From the NCBI GenBank assembly GCA_902764825.1, contig CACWXL010000005.1:177960-241959 (forward strand): a stretch of DNA of 64,000 nt, written 5' to 3'. A model generated the notes under the pieces. That model did not search any database. It worked only from the letters and a program-made list of their open reading frames with translations, and had not been told where the DNA came from. Each line of letters begins with the position of its first letter. Position 1 is the stretch's first letter. This document shows, piece by piece, positions 58,535 through 64,000 of this stretch. The position numbers and the translations under genes are program-made. The DNA comes from Oscillospiraceae bacterium (GTDB taxonomy: Bacteria; Bacillota; Clostridia; Saccharofermentanales; Saccharofermentanaceae).

Positions 58535-59698
58535 ATGAATATAACGATCATATGCGATGTGCTCGGCGAGGCGAACAACGGCACGAGCGTCGCAGCTTAC
58601 AATCTGATCGATCATTTGAAGTCGCAGGGGCATAATGTCACTGTCGTTTGCTGCGACGCTGACAAAAAGGGCAAGAGCGGGTTCCGCATCGTGCCGACTA
58701 TGGATCTGGGTCCCATCATCAATGCGGCGCTTGCAAGAAATGAAGTTGTGCCGGCGAAGGCCGACCCGGAGATCCTTGAGGAAGCGATCAAAGGCGCGGA
58801 CGTCGTGCATCTGCTGATGCCCTTCCCTTTGGCGTGGAAGGCTATCCCGATATGCGAAAAGTACGGCATTCCGATGACGTCGAGCTTTCATGTTCAGGCT
58901 GAGAATTTCACTTGCCATATCGGCCTCATGAAGTCGAACTTTGCGACCAAAGAGGTCTACAGGTATTTCTACAGGAAGGTCTACAGTCACTGCGCGCTGA
59001 CGCACTATCCGACGGAATTCATAAAGAGGGATTTTGAGAGCAACGTCAAGAAGAGCGTGCCTTCAAAGGTTATATCGAATGGCGTGTCGGAGTTCTTTTT
59101 CGAGCCCGCGCCGGAAGAAGCCGTAAAGAAACAGAAGAAGAGAAATCACGATAAGTTCACGATCGTCGTTGTCGGGAGATATTCTTCCGAGAAGGCCCAG
59201 CAGGTCCTGATCAAGGCGATCGCGAAGTCGAAATACAAGGACAGGATCAAGCTCATCATGGCGGGCGAAGGTCCTAAGGGCAAGAGCTACAGGCGGCTTG
59301 CGAAGAGGAACGGCGTCGACTGCGAGATGCGTTTCATCGAGCACAGCGAGCTCAAGGAAGTCTTAAACGCGGCTGATCTTTACGTGCACACGGCATATGT
59401 CGAGCTCGAGTCGATCGCGTGCCTCGAGGCAATAGTTACGGGCCTTGTGCCCATCATCTGCAATTCCAAAAGGAGCGCTGCAAGGTTCTTTGCAAAGGAC
59501 GACAGATGCCTTTACAAGAAGTGGGATTCCGAAGATCTGAAGAACAAGATCGAGTATTTCATGGATAATCCCGATGAGCTCGAGATCTGCAGGGCAAAGT
59601 ACAAGACACAGGCAAATGTCTCAAGGCTCGGCGAGTGCATGAACAAGATGGAAAAGATGCTCGAAGAAGCTGCGCACATGCGCGGAAAAGAGGCTTGA
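58535..59698 (+). CDS. GT4-family glycosyltransferase
   Basis: 387 residues of GT-B fold. The N-terminal Rossmann half starts MNITIICDVLGEANNGTS and includes VVHLLMPFPLAWKAIPIC and TSSFHVQAENFTCHIGL. The C-terminal half has FTIVVVGRYSSEKAQQVLIK, LIMAGEGPKGKSYRRLAKRN and the donor-site VELESIACLEAIVTGLVPII (the EX7E-type segment with both glutamates). Closest in style to diacylglycerol glucosyltransferases and other GT4 enzymes that act on lipid acceptors. GGGTGG lies about 9 nt before the ATG. It is first of a run with an acyltransferase after 4 nt, so a glycolipid product is likely. Confidence 0.82.
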   Translation: MNITIICDVLGEANNGTSVAAYNLIDHLKSQGHNVTVVCCDADKKGKSGFRIVPTMDLGPIINAALARNEVVPAKADPEILEEAIKGADVVHLLMPFPLAWKAIPICEKYGIPMTSSFHVQAENFTCHIGLMKSNFATKEVYRYFYRKVYSHCALTHYPTEFIKRDFESNVKKSVPSKVISNGVSEFFFEPAPEEAVKKQKKRNHDKFTIVVVGRYSSEKAQQVLIKAIAKSKYKDRIKLIMAGEGPKGKSYRRLAKRNGVDCEMRFIEHSELKEVLNAADLYVHTAYVELESIACLEAIVTGLVPIICNSKRSAARFFAKDDRCLYKKWDSEDLKNKIEYFMDNPDELEICRAKYKTQANVSRLGECMNKMEKMLEEAAHMRGKEA

Positions 59699-59702
59699 GA
59701 CC

Positions 59703-60542
59703 ATGAAAGAGCGCACGTTCTACTATTCCGACCCTCTCAATGACGATTTTGCCGGCACCGATATCAGCACGGTCAAGCTTCCCGCGGATTACAGATACTT
59801 CCCGAAGACCGCCATCAGGCGCGGGTTCGCGGGCGGTCTGAACTTCGCTGTCTCGCCCCTGATAATGCTCCTCCAGCAGACCGTTTACGGCGAGAAGATC
59901 GTCGGCAGAGAGAAGCTCAAGGGTTACCGCAAAGACGGTTTCTTCCTTTACGGCAATCACACGAGGACCATGGGCGATGCCTACTGCCCCAACCTTCTCG
60001 CGTTTCCGAAGAAGGCTTATATAGTTGCGAGTGCGGACTGTTTCTCGATCAAGGGGATCAGAAGATTCGTTGAGGATCTGGGCGGCATCGCGCTCCCCAA
60101 CGATCCTAAGGGCTTTAAGAACTATTCGCAGGCAATGAAGCAGCATGCCGAGAAGGGCCATATCGTCGCGCTCTATCCCGAAGCGCACATCTGGCCGCAG
60201 TATACGGGCATCCGCCCGTTCAAGCCGGCGACCCTGCACTACCCTGCCGAATCCGGAAAGCCCGTGTTCACATTCACGACCACGTGGCAGAAGCGCAAGA
60301 TCCTGCCCGGCGCAAGGACGGTCGTTTATGTCGACGGTCCTTTCATTCCGGACATGAACCTGCCTATGGACAAGCGCAAGGAGGCGTTAAGAGATCAGGC
60401 TCTTGAGGCCATGACCAGGCGCGCGAAAAACAGCAATTACGAGAAGATCCACTACGTTTACAGACCGAAGGACGATGAAGGTGCGGCATCTGAGAAGGCC
60501 ACCGCCAAAAGCACGTCCAAAGAAGATCCCACAGAGGCATAA
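59703..60542 (+). CDS. PlsC-like lysophospholipid acyltransferase
   Basis: 279 residues. The catalytic motif is FLYGNHTRTMGDAY (NH...D), later GHIVALYPEAHIWPQYTGI (the EG-type motif region) and PVFTFTTTWQKRK. A hydrophobic helix (about 45-63) anchors it. Family members transfer acyl groups to lysophosphatidate or glycolipids. The spacing between the H and D of the first motif is one residue longer than the textbook HX4D, so a glycolipid or polyol substrate is also possible. Charged C-terminal tail. Starts 4 nt after the glycosyltransferase and is followed after 10 nt by a membrane gene. Confidence 0.75.
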   Translation: MKERTFYYSDPLNDDFAGTDISTVKLPADYRYFPKTAIRRGFAGGLNFAVSPLIMLLQQTVYGEKIVGREKLKGYRKDGFFLYGNHTRTMGDAYCPNLLAFPKKAYIVASADCFSIKGIRRFVEDLGGIALPNDPKGFKNYSQAMKQHAEKGHIVALYPEAHIWPQYTGIRPFKPATLHYPAESGKPVFTFTTTWQKRKILPGARTVVYVDGPFIPDMNLPMDKRKEALRDQALEAMTRRAKNSNYEKIHYVYRPKDDEGAASEKATAKSTSKEDPTEA

Positions 60543-60552
60543 GGAGCGATAC

Positions 60553-61080
60553 TTGAGCAAGATGTCCGCCAAAAAGCTTATCCCGTTACTCCTGCTGACA
60601 TTTACGGTGGCAGGTGTTATCGGCTTCATCTATGAGACGGTCTGCGTCCTTATCAATACAGGCGGCGAATTCTTCAAGCGCGGCACGACTTACGGGCCGT
60701 GGATCCCGATCTACGGATTCGGCGCTCTGCTGATCTACGCGCTCACGGTGAAGTTCAGAAAAAAGCCCTGGCTTGTCTTCCTCATCGCCATGACCTCATG
60801 CGGCCTGCTCGAACTTGCGAGCGGCTATGTCCTCGACAAAGTCTTCCATCAGCGCCTTTGGGATTATTCGACAGTCATCCTCAACTGGGGCAACCTGAAC
60901 GGCTATATCTGCGTCAGATCGGTCCTCACCTGGGGCATCTTCGGCATGCTCCTGATGTATGGCCTGCTTCCGCTCGAAGAGAAGTTCCAAAAGAGGCTCC
61001 CCAAGGCATTTAACATTGTTACATTCGCTCTATTCGGGCTTTTCGCGCTCGACATAGTACTCAGTCTTACGATAAAATAA
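60553..61080 (+). CDS. CmpB-type putative ABC transporter membrane protein (first of pair)
   Basis: 175 residues with five membrane helices, matching the PF06541 family (putative ABC transporter type IV/CmpB): GFIYETVCVLINTGGEFFKR, RGTTYGPWIPIYGFGALLIY and RLWDYSTVILNWGNLNGYIC are its conserved blocks. I chose the TTG at 60553, 6 nt after AAGGAG; an ATG three codons later is 15 nt away. Role unknown despite the family name; no ATPase is adjacent. Confidence 0.72.
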   Translation: MSKMSAKKLIPLLLLTFTVAGVIGFIYETVCVLINTGGEFFKRGTTYGPWIPIYGFGALLIYALTVKFRKKPWLVFLIAMTSCGLLELASGYVLDKVFHQRLWDYSTVILNWGNLNGYICVRSVLTWGIFGMLLMYGLLPLEEKFQKRLPKAFNIVTFALFGLFALDIVLSLTIK

Positions 61081-61123
61081 GCCACCTGAAGATGGCATAA
61101 AACGACCCAAAGGAGATCCCAAA

Positions 61124-61663
61124 ATGGACAAAGCTTACCTCAAGGCCAGATTCCCGCTGCTGATGCTCGTGTTTACTTTCGGCGGCATCTTCGGCTTCAT
61201 CTATGAGGAGATCTTCTACCGCTTCGATCTGGGCGAGTGGGTCAAGCGCGGCACGACCTTCGGCCCGTGGATCCCGATCTACGGTTTCGGCGGTCTCATC
61301 ATCCTGGGCCTCACGTTCAAATTCAGGAGAAAGCCTCTCTGGGTCTTCCTCTTCGCGACGATCGCGTCGGGCATCCTGGAGCTCGCGACCGGCTGGGTGT
61401 GCCTTACTTTCTTCAACGTAAGACTCTGGGACTACAACGAGGAGATCTTAAACTGGGGCAACATCAACGGCTTCGTGTGCGCAAGATCGGTCCTCTTCTT
61501 TGGCATCGCAGGCGTGTTCCTGCAGTTTGTGGTGGTGCCGATTTTCGAGAAGCTCGAAAAGAAAATGCCAAGAAAACCGTGGCTCATCCTCTGCTACGTG
61601 CCGGCGGCCATCTTTGCGCTTGATATAATCGCGAGCCTGATCTACAGGGCCGTTGTAAAATAA
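61124..61663 (+). CDS. CmpB-type putative ABC transporter membrane protein (second of pair)
   Basis: 179 residues, five helices, a paralogue of the previous gene (RGTTFGPWIPIYGFGGLIIL; RLWDYNEEILNWGNINGFVC). AAAGGAG precedes the ATG by 8 nt, giving a good start. The two probably form a heterodimer, or one is a recent duplication. In the same run as the glycosyltransferase and acyltransferase. Confidence 0.74.
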   Translation: MDKAYLKARFPLLMLVFTFGGIFGFIYEEIFYRFDLGEWVKRGTTFGPWIPIYGFGGLIILGLTFKFRRKPLWVFLFATIASGILELATGWVCLTFFNVRLWDYNEEILNWGNINGFVCARSVLFFGIAGVFLQFVVVPIFEKLEKKMPRKPWLILCYVPAAIFALDIIASLIYRAVVK

Positions 61664-61701
61664 GATTTCATTCCCAGACTCTCAAAAGGGGGCTTCACTC
61701 T

Positions 61702-62670
61702 ATGGAAAAGATCAGCATCTGGCAAAAGGGCGAATATACATACCCGCTCGCATTTGATTTTGAGCCCAATTTAAGGCCTTATCTCATCGACGACGGCGCC
61801 ACACATCCATGCATGCTGGTCCTCCCCGGCGGCGGCTATGCCGTTGTCGTCCCGCCCGAAGGCGAGCTCGTCGCAAAGAGATTTAACGAGCTTGGCTATA
61901 ACTGCTTCGTCATGACATACACGACCAACCAGCTCTGCCGAGTACCCGTCATGGATCAGGCTATGAGAGACCTTGCAAGAGCGATCCGCTTTGTGAGGAA
62001 GAACGCTTCTGAATACCGCGTGAACCCGTCTCAGGTATACATCTGCGGCTTCTCTGCAGCCGGCCACGTCTGTGCATCGGTGTGCGATTACTGGGATGAG
62101 ATTTCCGATGAGAATCCTTTGTACGAAGGCATCTCCTGCCGCCCTGACGCAGCTATTCTCTCCTATCCTGTTATCACTTCCGGAGAGTTTGCGCATCAGG
62201 ATTCGTTCCGCTTCTTGCTTGGCGGCGATATCTACGATCGTGAAGATGAGGAAGCAAAGTCTTTACTCGATAAATACTCGCTCGAGAAACACGTGAAATC
62301 CACCAACCCTCCCTGCTTCATCTGGCAGACGGAGACCGACAATCTCGTGCCCGTCGAGAACAGTTATCTCTACGCCGAAGCGTGCAAAAATGCCGGCGTC
62401 AGATATGAGCACATTACCTTCCCGCAAGGCCCTCACGGCTTATCGATCCCGACTGAAGAATGGGCAAAAGGAATGCACGGCGAACCATATACCGCTGAGC
62501 AGAGCTTTGCGCTCGTAAAAGCAATGAAAGAGGGGCTCATCGAATTCGACGGCGACCCTCAAAGCCTGCTTGATTTCTTAAAACCCTGGCCCTACGACCC
62601 TTCCGCGCCTAAGTTCCCTGAAGTATGCGTGTGGCCGGAAAAGGCGGATAAGTTTATTAAGGCATTGTAA
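61702..62670 (+). CDS. Alpha/beta hydrolase (acetyl-xylan-esterase/BD-FAE type)
   Basis: 322 residues. Oxyanion segment VLPGGGYAVVVPPEG (about 34-48), nucleophile GFSAAGHVCASVCDYW (GxSxxG-type, serine near 116), acid in QTETDNLVPVENS, and histidine in PQGPHGLSI. All three residues of the triad are in place. Relatives de-acetylate plant polysaccharides or glycans. Cytoplasmic (no signal). GGGGG lies before the ATG (61688-61692). Last gene of the run that begins at 58535; it might remove acyl groups from the same glycan, but a separate sugar-degrading role is equally possible. Confidence 0.75.
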   Translation: MEKISIWQKGEYTYPLAFDFEPNLRPYLIDDGATHPCMLVLPGGGYAVVVPPEGELVAKRFNELGYNCFVMTYTTNQLCRVPVMDQAMRDLARAIRFVRKNASEYRVNPSQVYICGFSAAGHVCASVCDYWDEISDENPLYEGISCRPDAAILSYPVITSGEFAHQDSFRFLLGGDIYDREDEEAKSLLDKYSLEKHVKSTNPPCFIWQTETDNLVPVENSYLYAEACKNAGVRYEHITFPQGPHGLSIPTEEWAKGMHGEPYTAEQSFALVKAMKEGLIEFDGDPQSLLDFLKPWPYDPSAPKFPEVCVWPEKADKFIKAL

Positions 62671-62683
62671 GGACTTTTCTTTG

Positions 62684-63397
62684 CTAAGCCATTGCTAACG
62701 TCATATAAATCGAAGCCCAATCAACAAGTATCATAAGAGCATCAAAACAAATGGTGGCTATTAAAAGTACCTTCCCCGCCTTTTCTTTGCGTATAAAGAT
62801 CTTGATGAGCCAAACGGCTGCCACAATTACAAACGCATAAACCGCGCCAATTACGCTGCCTTTATCTAATGTCTGCTTTACTCTCTGATGGTACCTTGCA
62901 TACTTTTCCTTAAACTCTGAAGTTATCTTCTGAGAATCATTGATTTTATTAATGTTTATTACAGGAGTCACGGCTTCAAAGGTTTCTCCTGGTTCTGTTT
63001 TATCATCTAATATGTATATTGCATTGTAAGTTTTAACGATTACATCTGTATCTTTCCCGCTTTCCATCTCATATCCCAAAATGACACTTATTTCGTTGCC
63101 TTCATCAACAGAAAAACTTGCTCTGATATGCTCAAATTCATGTTTTTCTGTATACCAATCGACTATTTCTAAGATCTCGCCAACCGTTCCTGCTTCAAGG
63201 GTAACAGGCCCACCGTATCGCTTAACAGTATGCTGATCATCAAGCACGACGGTTTCTTTCAACGTGATGTTTGTTTTATAGCCTTCCGTTACCCCTTTTG
63301 CTTTTCGGGCTGCTTTATTAAACCCATATGCAACTACTAAGAGAAACATCAGGATTGTTGTTAATATAAGCCATTTATTTTGTGATTTCATTTTCAT
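62684..63397 (-). CDS. Membrane protein of unknown function
   Basis: 237 residues with a helix at about 9-28, a large outer beta-rich domain (about 35-170; VVLDDQHTVKRYGGPVTLEA, SFSVDEGNEISVILGYEM) and two helices at the end (about 180-230). Family not recognised. Codon use is A/T-richer than neighbours. I chose the ATG at 63397 over an in-frame TTG-type extension; an ATG at 63391 is also possible. No strong ribosome binding site. Convergent with the esterase gene, 13 nt from it. Confidence 0.55.
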   Translation of the reverse strand: MKMKSQNKWLILTTILMFLLVVAYGFNKAARKAKGVTEGYKTNITLKETVVLDDQHTVKRYGGPVTLEAGTVGEILEIVDWYTEKHEFEHIRASFSVDEGNEISVILGYEMESGKDTDVIVKTYNAIYILDDKTEPGETFEAVTPVININKINDSQKITSEFKEKYARYHQRVKQTLDKGSVIGAVYAFVIVAAVWLIKIFIRKEKAGKVLLIATICFDALMILVDWASIYMTLAMA

Positions 63398-63519
63398 ATG
63401 ATTCAACCTGATCTGTCTGCGCAAATTCCCAATATGTAACAACATTTTTCATGCCGGAACTCACACAATTTATGAAACCCTATTACCCTGCCCTACATAA
63501 CTAACTATACTCTCTGCGA

Positions 63520-63525
63520 TATAAT
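63520..63525 (+). promoter_or_regulatory. -10 element of the right-edge methyltransferase
   Basis: TATAAT 34 nt before the ATG at 63560, with AGGTGG (63545-63550) as ribosome binding site 9 nt before the start. Confidence 0.45.
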
Positions 63526-63559
63526 GTATAAATAGTTTTTTGACAGGTGGAATATAAAA

Positions 63560-64000
63560 ATGGACATCACAGATAAGAGGATCGACGAAGGCAAGGCCTT
63601 TGACTGGGGCAAGACTTCGGAGTTCTACGCAAAATACAGAGACATTTATCCGGATCAGTTCTATCAGAAGGTGGCTGACAGAGGCCTTTGCGTAAAAGGT
63701 CAGAAGGTGTTGGATCTCGGAAAAAAGCTCTCTGAAGAAGCAGGCATGAACATTGATTATCAGACAGTTTCTGCCGAGAAGATCGACTTCCCTGATGAGT
63801 CTTTTGACGTGATCACCGCTTGCCAGTGCTTCTGGTATTTCGATCACGAGAAGGTCGCACCGGAATTCAGCCGCATCCTCAAGAAAGACGGAAAGCTCGT
63901 GATCCTCTTTATGGCATGGCTGCCGTATGAAGACAAGATCGCCGGAATGAGCGAGGATCTGGTAAGAAAATACAGCCCCACCTGGTCAGGCGGCGGCGAA
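63560..64000 (+). CDS. Class I SAM-dependent methyltransferase, partial, apparently missing its SAM-binding loop
   Basis: 147 codons to the window edge. N-terminal GKAFDWGKTSEFYAKYRDIY and later EKIDFPDESFDVITACQCFW, FDHEKVAPEFSRILKKDGKL and FMAWLPYEDKIAGMSEDLV are typical of a widespread clostridial methyltransferase. Motif I should read VLDLGxGxG followed by about 25 residues to an acidic residue, but here GQKVLDLG runs directly into KKLSEEAGMNIDYQTV. So about 30 residues that carry the glycine loop and the acidic ribose ligand appear to be missing in frame. As read, it should not bind SAM. It is either a decayed gene or an assembly artefact. Confidence 0.75.
   Translation, partial: MDITDKRIDEGKAFDWGKTSEFYAKYRDIYPDQFYQKVADRGLCVKGQKVLDLGKKLSEEAGMNIDYQTVSAEKIDFPDESFDVITACQCFWYFDHEKVAPEFSRILKKDGKLVILFMAWLPYEDKIAGMSEDLVRKYSPTWSGGGE

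Overview
The window looks like chromosomal DNA from an anaerobic, low-to-mid GC Bacillota (class Clostridia). The reasons are strong AGGAGG/GGGGG ribosome binding sites, lipoprotein rather than periplasmic export signals, a flavoprotein/rubredoxin/rubrerythrin oxygen-defence locus, a three-subunit clostridial-type proton-translocating transhydrogenase, an Na+-coupled NSS transporter and several families typical of gut or rumen Clostridia. I cannot place it to family. I see no rRNA, tRNA, CRISPR array, prophage or recognisable insertion sequence.

Layout. 1-7.1 kb: the 5' part of a DUF4349 membrane protein, an FkbM methyltransferase, a YfcE-type phosphodiesterase, an Na+/phosphate cotransporter and an ABC exporter pair. 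7.3-14.9 kb: a signalling cassette of three consecutive genes, namely REC-GGDEF-REC-HD-GYP, a hybrid histidine kinase with Hpt, and a hybrid histidine kinase whose C-terminus is a complete DegV-type fatty-acid-binding domain. 14.9-24.3 kb: small unknowns, a Hrb-rubrerythrin fusion ORF, a large MacB-like ABC protein, an SseB-domain protein, and a zinc-ribbon/TerB-like pair. 24.3-30.2 kb: two related GT39-like membrane glycosyltransferases behind an SH3-like membrane protein, and a divergent anchored extracytoplasmic protein. 30.3-33.2 kb: pntAA-pntAB-pntB. 33.2-46.8 kb: zinc-ribbon membrane proteins (one carrying a solute-binding protein), a PAP2 protein, two tandem lipoprotein serpins, a TlpA-like/CD1871A/4Fe-4S redox trio, an SPFH operon, and an ECF sigma/anti-sigma pair. 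46.9-57.2 kb: TcdA, a degenerate GGDEF-EAL protein, a three-gene ABC exporter, two related lipoproteins (one fused to a ChvE-like sugar-binding domain) and an NSS transporter. 57.2-58.4 kb: a repeat-rich intergenic region next to a PD-(D/E)XK-like gene. 58.5-64 kb: a glycolipid/envelope operon (GT4, acyltransferase, two CmpB-type membrane proteins, esterase) and an edge-truncated methyltransferase that appears to lack its SAM-binding loop.

The main themes are envelope sensing and remodelling, cyclic-di-GMP signalling with one active-looking bifunctional protein and one degenerate protein, and a recurring habit of joining sensor-like modules (zinc ribbons, solute-binding proteins, DegV) to unrelated membrane or kinase modules. 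The strongest candidates for something undescribed are the kinase-DegV fusion with its partner genes (7.3-14.9 kb), the Hrb-rubrerythrin ORF with an internal ribosome binding site (16.3-17.6 kb), the orphan solute-binding-protein fusions (34.3-36.2 and 53.6-55.5 kb), and the hairpin/iteron array beside a nuclease-like gene (57.3-58.4 kb).
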